A DNA stretch of 64,000 bases from CAYVTD01 sp964454445 (GCA_964454445.1 CAYVTD010000010.1:3019-67018), one strand, 5' to 3'; shown: positions 8,094-18,053, counted from the first letter of the stretch. Notes: generated by a model not told the origin, from the sequence alone. Numbers and translations: made by a program.

Positions 8094-8696
8094 TTATAAA
8101 CCAATGACTTCTTTCAGCCAAAGAAAGTTTTCGCATCCCAATATCTGTATCGCTTTGATTATTTTACTAAATAAAGTCGAATTTTGCATCTTCAGCTCTA
8201 AACCTGATGCCACATATCGCTCGCCTTCAGTTCCTCTTATGATTATATCCACTTTGTTAGCATACATTTTTCCGTCACTGTCGCCCATTGTGGTAAAATG
8301 TCTGCATAAATCAACAATTTTATAATCATTAGTTAATAATGTAACTGGTTCGAAATCCCAATCCTTAATCAAACGTAATGGTTTTTCAGGTTTATGCGCC
8401 TCTTGCAGAATCAATGTTCCGGTTGGATTGGTTATCCTTATGTGTATCGTTGCAACTTCTATTTCTTTGAAGGATTTAATCTTAAAAAACAATTTATGAT
8501 GACCGCTAGTAAACATATCCAAAGAAAGAGATAAACCCTTTGCTATCTTTGGGGCAAGTCCCTGATGATAAACAGACCTATTTTCGACTACTATTACTGG
8601 CGAACTTTTTTCAGTAGAATCACCAGTCGAAGAGCAAGAAAAAAGCAATGTCGTAAGAATAAAAGCCATAAGCAGTAAAAGAATATTTTTTTTCAT
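8094..8696 (-). CDS. Putative lipoprotein, function unknown
   Basis: A 200-residue protein with a clear lipobox (LLFSC) after a hydrophobic stretch, so probably lipid-anchored in the outer membrane. The rest is beta-rich with no motif I recognise; residues 40-150 look like a single Ig-like or sandwich domain (IHIRITNPTGTLI). The ATG at 8696 is preferred to a GTG three codons earlier. The next gene follows at once, so the pair is likely an operon of two envelope proteins. Confidence 0.7.
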   Translation of the reverse strand: MKKNILLLLMAFILTTLLFSCSSTGDSTEKSSPVIVVENRSVYHQGLAPKIAKGLSLSLDMFTSGHHKLFFKIKSFKEIEVATIHIRITNPTGTLILQEAHKPEKPLRLIKDWDFEPVTLLTNDYKIVDLCRHFTTMGDSDGKMYANKVDIIIRGTEGERYVASGLELKMQNSTLFSKIIKAIQILGCENFLWLKEVIGL

Positions 8697-8781
8697 AGTT
8701 TTCACTTTGATTTAGGATATACTAATTTATACGTTTACAAATAAAAAAGTCATATTTCATAAAACTAAATTTCAAATCTAT

Positions 8782-9031
8782 ATCCCCCCTACCCCCCTTG
8801 CAAGCAAGGGGGGGCAACACTTTTCTAGCTCCCTCCCTTGCAAGCAAGGGGGGGNNNNNNNNNNNNNNNNNNNNNNNNNNNNNNNNNNNNNNNNNNNNNN
8901 NNNNNNNNNNNNNNNNNNNNNNNNNNNNNNNNNNNNNNNNNNNNNNNNNNNNNNCCCCCTCCCTTGCCTGCAAAATAAACTATCTTCTAGCTCCCTCCCT
9001 TGCCTGCAAGGGAGGGTTGGGGAGGGATATA
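8782..9031. repeat. GC-rich palindromic repeat cluster (interrupted by assembly gap)
   Basis: Several units built on CCCTTGCAAGCAAGGG or CCCTCCCTTGC.TGCAAGGGAGGG, each able to form a strong hairpin in otherwise AT-rich DNA. Units are visible at about 8786-8813, 8831-8854, 8955-8970 and 8991-9031. Related units lie at 24849-24875, 37733-37942 and 37998-38034. Confidence 0.75.
8855..8954. other. Assembly gap (100 N), real gap in a repeat
   Basis: Exactly 100 N, a scaffolding placeholder of unknown true size. The two flanks are related repeat units but are not identical, unlike the other two gaps, so sequence is truly missing here. Confidence 0.9.
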
Positions 9032-9046
9032 TATCATAATCCTTGC

Positions 9047-11311
9047 TTAAAAACTTAGCAATTTTTCTAAATCAGCTTTAATCTTTGCTTCATTAGGAAG
9101 TACGTCATTTTCATAATTGGGAGCAAACGGAATATGCGAATCTTTTGCACAATGACGCATAACGGGAGCATCGAGCCATTGAAACGCCTCATAAGCAATA
9201 ACAGATGCAATTTCCCCACCGAAACCGCCTGTCATCGTGTCTTCGTGGATTACAATTGCTCTTCCTGTCTTTTTCACAGAATTAATGACAAGTTCTTTAT
9301 CCCAAGGAATAATAGTTCGCAAATCGATGATTTCAACTTTCTTACCGCTTTCCTTTTCAATTTTTTTTGCGGCAGCTAAAGAATCCTTTACGGGCATTCC
9401 ATAAGTAATAATTGTGGCATCTGTTCCCTCGTTTACAATCTTTCCTTTGCCAAAAGGCAGCAGATAATCGTCGCCGGGCTCGTTAGTTCTTGAAAAGGGT
9501 AGCCGATACATCCCTTTATGCTCTAGAAACAAAACAGGATCTTGTAATCTTATGGCTGTTTTCAACAAGCCTTTCGCGTCGGCGGCATTGCTCGGATATG
9601 CGATGAGCAAGCCGGGAATATGTGAGAAAAATCCTTCAATATTCTGCGAATGGCACAAACCGCCGTGGATATAACCACCAACTGCTGTACGGACAACAAC
9701 CGGTGCGCTAAAGCCGCCATTAGAACGGTAGCGCATCGTTGCAAGTTCGTTTCTTAATTGCTGAAAAGCGGGCCAAATATAATCGCCAAATTGAATTTCG
9801 ACAACAGGTTTCCAGCCGCGAACTGCAAGACCAAGAGCCACACCTATAATAGATGCCTCCGCCAAAGGCGAATTAAAAACTCTGTTTTTGCCAAATTCGT
9901 CTGATAAACCATGTGTGGCAGTAAAAACACCACCCTTGGGATCGGCTATATCTTCACCAAAAATCAGCATTTTGTCGTTGCGGCGCATTTCTTCCTTTAA
10001 AGCGTGGTTTATTGCATCAACCATGACAACTGGCGCACCGTTGATTGGCTGATTCTCGTCAGAATAAGGAAGGTTTCTTGTTTCAAGAGGGGCAAAAATG
10101 TGTTTTATGGAATCTTCAGCCTTTGGGTCAGAACGCGAAAATGCCCATTCGGAGGCTTCTTCGATTTCTGCTTTCACTTTTGATTGTAATTCCTCAATTT
10201 CCTGCTCAGATGCTATTTCATATTTAAGCAAATAACTTTTGAGCTTAAGGATTGGATCGCGAGTTCTCATTGCTTTTTCAAGATCTTCTTTTTTGCGATA
10301 TTTGCGTTGGTCGTCGCTCGAAGAATGTGCTACGAGACGCTCGACAACCCCGTGTAAGAGCGCCGGTCCCTTTCCAGCTCGAATATAATCGACTGCCTGA
10401 CGCGCTGCGTTGATTGTTTCAAAAATATCGGCACCATCAAATTCCTTCATTAATAAACCGGCATAGCAGCAAAACGTATGGACAACAGCAGTTCCCATCG
10501 ACTGCTCGGCTCTTGGCACTGAAATGGCATAACCATTGTCTTGGATAGTGAACATTACGGGCAAACTTTCTCTTGTTGCCCAATTGACCGCCTCGTAAAA
10601 CTCGCCCTGGCTTGTTGTGCCTTCACCAGAAGAAACATAGACCACTTCGTCGAGTCCAGCTTTTTTTGAGGCAAGGGCAGTTCCAACAGCATTCAAGTAT
10701 TGAGTTCCTGTCGATGAAGACTGTGTTGGCAAATTAAAATCAAGATGACCATAATGACCGGGCATTTGTCTGCCACCAGTGGAAGGATCCTCGGCTTTGC
10801 CGCATGCAAGTAAAAAATAATCGCGTGGCGAATAGCCCATCCCGTAAGCAAAAGCACAATCTCGATAATATGTCCAGCCCCAATCCTTTTTGCTTTTGAG
10901 CGTCATAGCTATCCCGGTTTGCACTGCCTCGTGACCGCTAACGCCTATGTGAAAATGAGATTTACCTTGCTTAACCATAACAAGGTGTTTCTCGTCGGTA
11001 AAGCGAGCTTTCATCATATTTTCAAGTGCATAAAGCATTTCAGCTTTTGTTAGGTTAAGATGCTCGTGAGGAGGAATATTTTTTGGAAGCCGTGTGCGAT
11101 CCACATTACAGCTTTCACCTCTGCCATGATGACATTGCGAGCCTATTGGAACGTGCTTGTCAATTTCGTGAACTACGAGACGCTCGTACGCTACTAATGT
11201 GGGGCTTATGGGATTTGTACTGTCATTAGAAGTCTTTATTGTAGATTTTTTATCGTGATTTTCTGCTGATTGGGTTGTCGCTTTTGTATTATCAGATACT
11301 TTTTTTGCCAT
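9047..11311 (-). CDS. 2-oxoacid dehydrogenase E1, fused alpha and beta subunits
   Basis: A thiamine-diphosphate enzyme that decarboxylates pyruvate or branched-chain 2-oxoacids and passes the acyl group to the lipoyl E2. The 754-residue protein joins both E1 chains. Residues about 85-400 are the alpha part, with GRQMPGHYG and the ThDP motif SSGEGTTSQGEFYEA. Residues about 430-754 are the beta part, with IFGEDIADPKGGVF and VEIQFGDYIWPAFQQL. The first 80 residues are a low-complexity leader. The fusion is common in Bacteroidota. Substrate choice (pyruvate or branched-chain) cannot be read from the sequence. No E2 or E3 gene is adjacent; lipA is at 31.4 kb. A fold-back repeat lies upstream. Confidence 0.92.
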   Translation of the reverse strand: MAKKVSDNTKATTQSAENHDKKSTIKTSNDSTNPISPTLVAYERLVVHEIDKHVPIGSQCHHGRGESCNVDRTRLPKNIPPHEHLNLTKAEMLYALENMMKARFTDEKHLVMVKQGKSHFHIGVSGHEAVQTGIAMTLKSKKDWGWTYYRDCAFAYGMGYSPRDYFLLACGKAEDPSTGGRQMPGHYGHLDFNLPTQSSSTGTQYLNAVGTALASKKAGLDEVVYVSSGEGTTSQGEFYEAVNWATRESLPVMFTIQDNGYAISVPRAEQSMGTAVVHTFCCYAGLLMKEFDGADIFETINAARQAVDYIRAGKGPALLHGVVERLVAHSSSDDQRKYRKKEDLEKAMRTRDPILKLKSYLLKYEIASEQEIEELQSKVKAEIEEASEWAFSRSDPKAEDSIKHIFAPLETRNLPYSDENQPINGAPVVMVDAINHALKEEMRRNDKMLIFGEDIADPKGGVFTATHGLSDEFGKNRVFNSPLAEASIIGVALGLAVRGWKPVVEIQFGDYIWPAFQQLRNELATMRYRSNGGFSAPVVVRTAVGGYIHGGLCHSQNIEGFFSHIPGLLIAYPSNAADAKGLLKTAIRLQDPVLFLEHKGMYRLPFSRTNEPGDDYLLPFGKGKIVNEGTDATIITYGMPVKDSLAAAKKIEKESGKKVEIIDLRTIIPWDKELVINSVKKTGRAIVIHEDTMTGGFGGEIASVIAYEAFQWLDAPVMRHCAKDSHIPFAPNYENDVLPNEAKIKADLEKLLSF

Positions 11312-11602
11312 TATTATTCCAATTATTTTTGATAATATTTATTTTTCAAGTTACAATTTTCTATTTTTACAAAAAAGTTTTTACGAAAAAATCTTTTTGT
11401 TTTAATTAAGGTCGAGGCAGTCTCAAAAGATGTTTTTTTCAAACAATCTGTCAGGCAAGGATGCCTAAGCTACTTGAAATATCAGAATTTGGTAGAACAG
11501 ACATCCCTGTCTGTTTTTAGTAATGTTTTTTGAGACAACTCCTAAGATTGCTAAGTATGTTTTTGTATTAACTGATATTTGTAGATTATATTTTATAAGA
11601 AT
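11312..11602. other. Divergent intergenic region between E1 and holB
   Basis: 291 bp that must hold both divergent promoters. The middle is fold-back repeat copy 2; the rest is AT-rich with no motif I can assign. Confidence 0.5.
11416..11540 (+). repeat. Fold-back dispersed repeat, copy 2
   Basis: About 125 bp. The ends are inverted: GCAGTCTCAAAAGA at the left, and TTTTTTGAGACAAC, its approximate complement, at the right. The inner blocks CAGGCAAGGATGCCT and AGACATCCCTGTCTG are near complements, and CTACTTG and GGTAG flank the centre, so the whole element can fold as one imperfect hairpin. It lies between two divergent genes. Confidence 0.75.
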
Positions 11603-12754
11603 ATGTCTTGGAATTCAATTATAGGACAACAAAGAGTTAAAAATATTTTACAGCGTGCCATCCTTGAAAACAGAATAGCACACGCCTATTGTTTCTGGGG
11701 GCAGGAAGGCGTCGGCAAAGAAGCTCTTGCCATTGAATTTGCAAAAGTAGTAAATTGTCAAAAGCCAATCATTAAAAACAATAGTATCGAAAAATGTGGA
11801 AAATGCAAAAGCTGCATTAATGCCAACAAGCTGCAGCATCAAAAAATCGACTTGATCTATCCACTTCCACCCGGCGAATCGACAAACACTGAGAAGGATT
11901 CACCTTTAGAAGCGATGAGCGATGCACAAATAAGCGAAATAAGGGAACAAGTCGAATTAAAATCCGCAAATCCATACCATAAAATCAACTTGAAAAAGGC
12001 AAACCAGATAAAAATCCTGTCTATAAGAGCCTTAAAGAAAAAGTTGATTATGAGTTCCGGACAAGATGGCAGGCAATTTGTACTCGTTTTCGACGCTGAC
12101 AAGATGACAAACGAAGCCTCCAACGCTTTTCTCAAACAATTGGAAGAGCCTCACGACGGAATAACAATCATAATGGTAACTTCCCGCTACGAGCTTATCT
12201 TGCCAACAATTCTCTCCCGCTGCCAAAAGCTTCATTGTCCTTCGATTAGCGACGAAGAGCTTGCGCAGGCTCTTATACAAATTCATCAAGTTTCTGAAGT
12301 TGATGCTCGAATGATAACTAATTTTGCGCAAGGCTCTTATACACGTGCCTTGCAATTTATGGACGAACGTTTCACCGGGCTTCGCAGGGAAATAGTGGAA
12401 GTCTTGCGATGTACTTTGAAAAAAAGAGAGTATAGAGTGGAACTGCTCGAAAAAACTGAACAACTAGCAAAAGACAATGATAAAAACAGCTTGGAAATCA
12501 TTTTACAGATGTTCATTATTTGGCTTCGTGATGCAAGATCGGTCGAGCTAACAAACAGCGACTCTTTTATCATAAATATCGACCAGTTCGACACAATTAA
12601 TCGCTTTGTAAAGAATTTTGGCAAAAAAGACATACCTTCTGCCATCAATAGCATCGAAAAAGCCATATTGCGATTGCGGAGAAATGTTCAGCCAAAGATT
12701 GTGCTGTTGGCACTATTCATCGAATTTCGCCAAATTTTTTTGGAAGAAGTGTAA
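11603..12754 (+). CDS. holB: DNA polymerase III subunit delta'
   Basis: The delta' subunit of the clamp loader, which holds DnaX and delta together. The 383-residue protein has the AAA+ N-terminus SWNSIIGQQRVKNIL, a P-loop-like GQEGVGKEALA, a zinc-binding cluster (KCGKCKSC, plus an upstream NCQ) and the SRC motif (LSRCQKLH) near residue 205. It also has FDADKMTNEASNAFLKQLEE at the sensor region. The modified P-loop fits delta' rather than DnaX, and there is no C-terminal tau extension. The gene stands alone. Confidence 0.93.
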   Translation: MSWNSIIGQQRVKNILQRAILENRIAHAYCFWGQEGVGKEALAIEFAKVVNCQKPIIKNNSIEKCGKCKSCINANKLQHQKIDLIYPLPPGESTNTEKDSPLEAMSDAQISEIREQVELKSANPYHKINLKKANQIKILSIRALKKKLIMSSGQDGRQFVLVFDADKMTNEASNAFLKQLEEPHDGITIIMVTSRYELILPTILSRCQKLHCPSISDEELAQALIQIHQVSEVDARMITNFAQGSYTRALQFMDERFTGLRREIVEVLRCTLKKREYRVELLEKTEQLAKDNDKNSLEIILQMFIIWLRDARSVELTNSDSFIINIDQFDTINRFVKNFGKKDIPSAINSIEKAILRLRRNVQPKIVLLALFIEFRQIFLEEV

Positions 12755-12762
12755 TCATAAGG

Positions 12763-12797
12763 AAAAAATGGGCTCTACTTTCGAAAGTGGAGCCCAT
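12763..12797 (-). terminator. Terminator after eno, possibly bidirectional
   Basis: ATGGGCTCTACTTT (12768-12781) pairs with AAAGTGGAGCCCAT (12784-12797), a nearly perfect 14-bp stem. On the minus strand the stem is followed by six T (A run 12763-12768 on plus), so it best serves eno. It also lies 14 bp past holB and may stop transcription from that side, though no T run follows in that direction. Confidence 0.8.
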
Positions 12798-12835
12798 CTA
12801 ATGTGCTTTAAAAATAAGCGGTATTAGCAAAAACC

Positions 12836-14113
12836 CTATTCAAAAATGAATGCTCCGGCATAGATAGCATCATCTTCGAGCATTTCTTCGATGCGGAGCA
12901 ACTGGTTGTATTTTGCAACGCGGTCTGTTCTGCTTGGAGCGCCTGTTTTGATTTGTCCGGCATTGGTGGCAACAGCTATATCGGAAATGGTCGTGTCTTC
13001 AGTTTCGCCTGAGCGATGCGAAATGACAGGATTGTAACCGAATCTTTGTGCCATTTGTATTGTGTCGAGCGTTTCGGTCAGAGTGCCGATTTGGTTCACT
13101 TTAATTAAAATCGAATTGCCGACGCCTTCTTTAATGCCGCGACTCAAGAATTTGGGATTTGTAACGAAAATGTCATCACCAACTATCTGGACCTTTTTGC
13201 CGAGAGCCTCAGTTAGTTTTTTCCAGCCTGCCCAATCGTTTTGGTCGAGTCCGTCTTCGATGGATGCGAGTGGATATTTGTTGCAAAGGTCCACATACCA
13301 TTGAATCATTTGCTCGGAACTGCGTAGCTCGCCTGTAGATTTGAAAAGCTTGTATTTACCGTTTTCAAACATTTCGCTTGAGGCACAGTCCACTGCGAGC
13401 AAGATATCATCTTTTGGCTTGTAGCCGGCGGCGTCAATTGCTTTGAGAATCATTTCGAAAGCTTCTTCATTCGATTTTAATAACGGAGCATAACCGCCTT
13501 CATCGCCGACAGAAGTGCTATAGCCATTTGATTTTAACACTTTTTTCAAATTATGGAATACTTCTGCTCCCATACGCAATGCTTCCTTGAAAGTTGGGGC
13601 ACCAACAGGAATAATCATAAATTCTTGGATATCGACATTGTTGTCGGCATGCTTGCCACCATTTAAAATGTTCATCATAGGCGCTGGCATAATCCTGCAA
13701 TTAACCCCACCAAGATACTTGTAGAGAGGCATCATGTGGTATTCTGCAGCTGCTTTTGCACATGCAAGAGAAACACCGAGAAGAGCATTGGCGCCGAAAT
13801 TGCCCTTGTTATCAGTGCCGTCGAGTGCACAAAGTGCTTTATCTATATGCACTTGCTCTGTTGCATCAAAGCCTTCGAGTGCTTCGGCTATTTCTTTGTT
13901 TACATAGCCGACTGCCTTTTCGACACCTTTGCCAAGATAACGGCTTTTATCGCCATCGCGAAGTTCGACTGCCTCGTATTCGCCAGTACTGGCACCAGAT
14001 GGCACAGCAGCACGACCAAACGAACCATCATCTAGAGTAACTTCTACTTCTAAAGTAGGGTTGCCGCGAGAATCGAGTATTTCGCGTCCATGAATGTCAA
14101 CGATTAATGACAT
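12836..14113 (-). CDS. eno: Enolase
   Basis: Enolase converts 2-phosphoglycerate to phosphoenolpyruvate in glycolysis. The 425-residue product has the usual length. Signatures are REILDSRGNPTLEVEV at the N-terminus, SGASTGEYEA near 40, GDEGGYAPLL near 205 (catalytic Glu), the metal ligands in SIEDGL and VGDDIF, and SHRSGETEDT near 370. The ATG follows AGGAG by about 8 bp. A strong terminator follows. Confidence 0.97.
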   Translation of the reverse strand: MSLIVDIHGREILDSRGNPTLEVEVTLDDGSFGRAAVPSGASTGEYEAVELRDGDKSRYLGKGVEKAVGYVNKEIAEALEGFDATEQVHIDKALCALDGTDNKGNFGANALLGVSLACAKAAAEYHMMPLYKYLGGVNCRIMPAPMMNILNGGKHADNNVDIQEFMIIPVGAPTFKEALRMGAEVFHNLKKVLKSNGYSTSVGDEGGYAPLLKSNEEAFEMILKAIDAAGYKPKDDILLAVDCASSEMFENGKYKLFKSTGELRSSEQMIQWYVDLCNKYPLASIEDGLDQNDWAGWKKLTEALGKKVQIVGDDIFVTNPKFLSRGIKEGVGNSILIKVNQIGTLTETLDTIQMAQRFGYNPVISHRSGETEDTTISDIAVATNAGQIKTGAPSRTDRVAKYNQLLRIEEMLEDDAIYAGAFIFE

Positions 14114-14154
14114 AATATTGTTCTCCTTTTAAAAATAATGGGAAAAACTCATAT

Positions 14155-14442
14155 CTAAAATCCTATCGAGTCAATCTCTCTAGCGAGATTAATATCAAGA
14201 ACGGTCAAGCCGCCTTTATCGTGTGTTGATAGACTTATGCGAACTTTATTCCACCCATATATCAAAATATCTGGATGGTGATCGTTTTTTTCGGCTATCA
14301 CCGCGACAGCATTCACAAAGCCAATAGCAGAGACAAAATCCTTGAAGGCAATCTCTCTTACGATAGTATTGCCCTCCCTGCTCCATAGCATATTTTCTTC
14401 GAGATGCTCGTTGATTAGCTCTTCTGTTAATAATTCAGGCAC
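14155..14442 (-). CDS. 4a-hydroxytetrahydrobiopterin dehydratase (pterin carbinolamine dehydratase)
   Basis: A small enzyme that regenerates dihydropterin from the 4a-carbinolamine left by aromatic amino acid hydroxylases. The 95-residue product has the family motif with two catalytic histidines, EKNDHHPDI, a Trp/Tyr-containing strand after it (IYGWNKV) and a further His in SLSTHDKGGLT. It ends 42 bp before eno. No aromatic hydroxylase gene is in the window, so its partner is unknown; some bacteria use it for molybdopterin-related or other roles. Confidence 0.88.
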   Translation of the reverse strand: MPELLTEELINEHLEENMLWSREGNTIVREIAFKDFVSAIGFVNAVAVIAEKNDHHPDILIYGWNKVRISLSTHDKGGLTVLDINLAREIDSIGF

Positions 14443-14530
14443 AACGATTTATTGTTAAATGTTTAAAAAATAAATCAAAAATTATTTATAACAATACTTA
14501 CAATTATTGCCCAAATCAATGATAAATCAA

Positions 14531-14854
14531 TTAAAAATGGGCTTCCAGACGCTTGGTAATTTGCACTTTAGGAACAGCACCAATGATTGTTTCCACGAGC
14601 TCGCCCCCCTTGAAAATAAGCACTGTCGGGATGCTACGGATGCCATAAGTCATTGCTGTTTTTTGATTGTTGTCCACGTCGAGTTTGCACATTTTTGCCC
14701 GTCCTTCATATTCACTAGCCATTTCTTCGATTATTGGGGCTATCATTCTGCAAGGACCGCACCAGGTAGCCCAAAAATCGACTACCACGGGAATTGGTGA
14801 TTGGAGAACTTCTTCTTGAAAATTATTGTCTGTAACGTGTAATGGTGATGCCAT
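14531..14854 (-). CDS. trxA: Thioredoxin
   Basis: A 107-residue cytoplasmic thiol-disulfide reductant of normal length. The active site WATWCGPCRM is near residue 30, and the cis-proline loop RSIPTVLIFKGG is near 75. The ATG follows AGGAG by about 9 bp. No signal peptide is present, which separates it from periplasmic thioredoxin-like proteins. Confidence 0.95.
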   Translation of the reverse strand: MASPLHVTDNNFQEEVLQSPIPVVVDFWATWCGPCRMIAPIIEEMASEYEGRAKMCKLDVDNNQKTAMTYGIRSIPTVLIFKGGELVETIIGAVPKVQITKRLEAHF

Positions 14855-14942
14855 AAAAAAAACTCCTAATACTAAACAAAAAAAATGAAAACTATTGTTT
14901 TTTTAACCAAAAATTAAAAGTCGAATTAAGAATAAATATATT

Positions 14943-17900
14943 TTACAATCTGCCGTGGCAATGCTTGTATTTCTTGCCACTGCCACAGGGACAAGGATCG
15001 TTCCTGCCAATTTTTTTTTCTGTCCTTCTATAAGTTTGTACTGCCACGGGATCGCCTTCACCTTGTGGCTGAGCCTGCCTCTGCAAGAACGCAGGATTCT
15101 CCGAAGGATGCGAGAACCTCATTGTTGCAGGCGCAAATGCCGAGCGCATCTTTGGCAGGGCTGCCGCGTCGCGTTCCCTTCTACTTTCTCTGCTAGGTTC
15201 TCGTTCAACAATTTTTGGAAAGAATTTGAATGCAAGATTGACAGATTCTTTGTTCATATTTCTAACTAATTCGATGAACAGCTTAAATGCTTCGCCCTTG
15301 TATTCCAAAAGCGGGTCTTTTTGACCATAAGAGCGGAGATGGATACCCTCTTTCAAATCGTCCATATCGCGCAGATGTTCTCGCCATTTCTCGTCGATGG
15401 TTTGCAAAACTGCTATTTTTTCGAGATGCGCCATAAATTCACTACCGAGCATTTGCTCTTTTCTGGTGTAAAACTCCTCTGCAGAATTTAAGAGCAACTG
15501 GACAAGCTCTTCTTTCTTCATTGCGAGCAGGTCGTCGTCCTTAAGCTCTAGTTCACAAAGGATATTAGAGCGGACCTCCTTTTTTAATTCCTGTATATCG
15601 CGAGTTAGCATAAAATCATCGACCCATTCCTGAGCAAAATCCTCTATATAATCGAACAACTCACCTTTTAGCCTCTCTCCGCTAAGAGCTGTTTTTCTTC
15701 TTGTGTAAACTACTTCTCGCTGCTGGTTCATCACATCGTCATATTCCAGGAGTCGCTTTCTAATTCCAAAGTTGTTTTCCTCGACTTTTTTCTGAGCCCT
15801 TTCGACAGTTTTAGTAATCATCGAATGTTGAATGGCTTCGCCTTCAGGAACTTTCAGAGTTTGCATTATTCCTGCTACCCTGTCGCTTCCAAAAAGCCGC
15901 ATAAGGTTATCCTCTAAAGAAATGAAAAACTGTGAAGAACCAGGGTCGCCTTGCCTGCCTGAACGACCACGCAGCTGACGGTCGATACGGCGTGCATCGT
16001 GCCTTTCCGAACCAATGATGGCAAGTCCGCCAGCTTTACGCACTTCGTGGTCGATTTTAATATCTGTGCCTCGTCCAGCCATATTCGTTGCTATTGTTAC
16101 GGTACCACTTCTGCCAGCTTGGGCAACGATTTCAGCTTCGCGAGCGTGCTGTTTGGCGTTTAATACATTATGAGTTATTTTCTTTCGTTTCAGCATTTTG
16201 CTTAGCACTTCCGATACTTCGACGCTTGCAGTTCCGACTAATACTGCCCTGTTTTCTTTCAATAATTTTTCGACTTCATCTATTATAGCATTGTATTTTT
16301 CTCTTTTCGTCCGGTAGATCAAATCATCAGCATCTTCGCGAATAATTTCCCTATTCGTCGGAATAACAACAACATCAAGTTTGTAAATCTTTTCAAATTC
16401 ACCAGCTTCAGTTTCGGCTGTACCAGTCATACCGGCAAGTTTCTTATAAAGACGGAAATAATTTTGAAGTGTGATTGTAGCAAAAGTTTGCGTATCTCCT
16501 TCGACTTTCACATTTTCTTTTGCCTCTATTGCCTGATGAAGCCCTTCAGAATAGCGTCTGCCTTCGAGCACTCTTCCCGTGAACTCATCGACAATCATCA
16601 CTTTTCCGTTTTGAATTACGTATTCAATATCTTTTTCATAAAGTGAATATGCCCGTAAAAGCTGTGAAACAGTGTGCAAGCGATCGCTCTTTTCAGCATA
16701 AGCCACAACCAATTTGTCTTTTGCAATACGCTTGTCTTTATCTGCCATTTCTGTATTGCCGTCGATTTCGCTCATCAAAGTAGCAATATCCGGCAAAACA
16801 AACATATCTTTATCCTCTTGTGCAGTAGCGAGCATATCGAGACCCTTTTCCCGAAGATCTATCTGATGCGATTTTTCTTCAATCACATAATATAATTCGT
16901 CATCGACTTCGTACATTCGCTTGCCTTTGTCCCTAAGGAAAAAAAGCTCGGTATCTTTCATTAGTTTCAGATTGGACGGCTCTTGAAAAACTTTAGCAAG
17001 CCGCTTGTGCTTCGGCAAACCGCGGGAGGCACGCAAAAGATACATCCCTGCCAAGTCTATATCTTCTTTTTTATCGGATTTGAGCAATTCTTCTGCATCG
17101 GCAACAATTTTTGTTACGAGCCTTGTCTGTGCCTGAACAAGACGCTCTATACGGGGTTTCATCTCGGTAAATGTTTCGTCTTGTGCCTGCTTAATCGGAC
17201 CGGAAATAATCAGAGGAGTTCTTGCCTCGTCGATTAATACAGAGTCCACTTCATCAACTATTGCAAAATAATGCTCGCGTTGCACCATCTGCTCCTGTTC
17301 GACTACCATATTATCACGAAGATAATCGAAGCCAAATTCGTTGTTTGTGCCATAAGTAATATCACAATTATAAAGTTTCTTTCGCTTGCTGCTCTCCATA
17401 TTGCTTTGAATGGCGCCAACGCTAACCCCGAGGAAATCATAAACGGGCATCATCCATTCGGCATCTCGACGGGCAAGATAATCGTTTACAGTTACAAGAT
17501 GAGCGCCACGCCCGGGAAGTGAGTTTAAATAGAGGGGCATTACTGCAACGAGCGTTTTGCCTTCTCCCGTTGCCATTTCAGATATTCTGCCTTGATGGAG
17601 AACCACTCCGCCAATCAACTGCACATCATAAGGTACCATATTCCAAACATCACTATTGCCAGCATATTCGTATCGGTGTTGTGCATCTCGAAGTCGTCTG
17701 CAGGCTTGCTTGACAACAGCATAAGCCTCAGGCAAAATGTCGTCGAGAATATCGGCAATTATTTTATGGGTTTCATTGTTTATCTCTTTGATTCTGTCAT
17801 AAATATTGGAGGTTTCTGCAGAATTTAACGCTTCCTCGCGAAGACGCTTTTGCAAAGTGGCTTTTTCCTCGTCAAGTTCCAGCGTTCCGTCAGCTATTAT

Positions 17901-18053
17901 TTTACGAAATTCCGGAGTCTTTGCCTTTATTTCATCGTCGGTAAGCGATTCATATTCTTCATATATTTCATTGATTTCTTCGATTATGGGCATTATTAAC
18001 TTAATGTCTTTATCGTGTTTCGAGCCAAAGAGTTTTGTGATAAAATCGAGCAT
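14943..18053 (-). CDS. secA: Preprotein translocase ATPase SecA
   Basis: SecA drives protein export through SecYEG. The 1036-residue chain has Walker A in MATGEGKTLVA near 160, Walker B in IVDEVDSVLIDEARTPL near 265, the helicase region TNMAGRGTDIKI and GRSGRQGDPG, and ends with the zinc-binding, SecB-binding tail CPCGSGKKYKHCH. It is about 135 residues longer than the E. coli protein, mainly through inserts around residues 310-420 as in other Bacteroidota. It is essential and single-copy here. Confidence 0.97.
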   Translation of the reverse strand: MLDFITKLFGSKHDKDIKLIMPIIEEINEIYEEYESLTDDEIKAKTPEFRKIIADGTLELDEEKATLQKRLREEALNSAETSNIYDRIKEINNETHKIIADILDDILPEAYAVVKQACRRLRDAQHRYEYAGNSDVWNMVPYDVQLIGGVVLHQGRISEMATGEGKTLVAVMPLYLNSLPGRGAHLVTVNDYLARRDAEWMMPVYDFLGVSVGAIQSNMESSKRKKLYNCDITYGTNNEFGFDYLRDNMVVEQEQMVQREHYFAIVDEVDSVLIDEARTPLIISGPIKQAQDETFTEMKPRIERLVQAQTRLVTKIVADAEELLKSDKKEDIDLAGMYLLRASRGLPKHKRLAKVFQEPSNLKLMKDTELFFLRDKGKRMYEVDDELYYVIEEKSHQIDLREKGLDMLATAQEDKDMFVLPDIATLMSEIDGNTEMADKDKRIAKDKLVVAYAEKSDRLHTVSQLLRAYSLYEKDIEYVIQNGKVMIVDEFTGRVLEGRRYSEGLHQAIEAKENVKVEGDTQTFATITLQNYFRLYKKLAGMTGTAETEAGEFEKIYKLDVVVIPTNREIIREDADDLIYRTKREKYNAIIDEVEKLLKENRAVLVGTASVEVSEVLSKMLKRKKITHNVLNAKQHAREAEIVAQAGRSGTVTIATNMAGRGTDIKIDHEVRKAGGLAIIGSERHDARRIDRQLRGRSGRQGDPGSSQFFISLEDNLMRLFGSDRVAGIMQTLKVPEGEAIQHSMITKTVERAQKKVEENNFGIRKRLLEYDDVMNQQREVVYTRRKTALSGERLKGELFDYIEDFAQEWVDDFMLTRDIQELKKEVRSNILCELELKDDDLLAMKKEELVQLLLNSAEEFYTRKEQMLGSEFMAHLEKIAVLQTIDEKWREHLRDMDDLKEGIHLRSYGQKDPLLEYKGEAFKLFIELVRNMNKESVNLAFKFFPKIVEREPSRESRRERDAAALPKMRSAFAPATMRFSHPSENPAFLQRQAQPQGEGDPVAVQTYRRTEKKIGRNDPCPCGSGKKYKHCHGRL

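Larger units (their letters stand above)
8697..9046. other. Intergenic region with GC-rich repeats and a gap
   Basis: This stretch lies between the lipoprotein gene and the end of the fused E1 gene. It holds about 75 bp of plain AT-rich sequence, then GC-rich palindromic repeat units on both sides of a 100-N gap. No gene is seen. Confidence 0.7.

Noticed and set aside
8341..8370. GGTTCGAAATCC considered as a tRNA T-arm
   Set aside because: It lies inside a lipoprotein coding sequence and no acceptor or anticodon stems surround it.
8782..9031. GC-rich short repeats considered as a CRISPR array
   Set aside because: Repeats are not evenly spaced, have no unique spacers and no cas gene is near.
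8722..9058. Frames of 83-86 residues spanning the N run in the GC-rich repeat
   Set aside because: They are translated through 100 N and repeat units; no real gene is supported.
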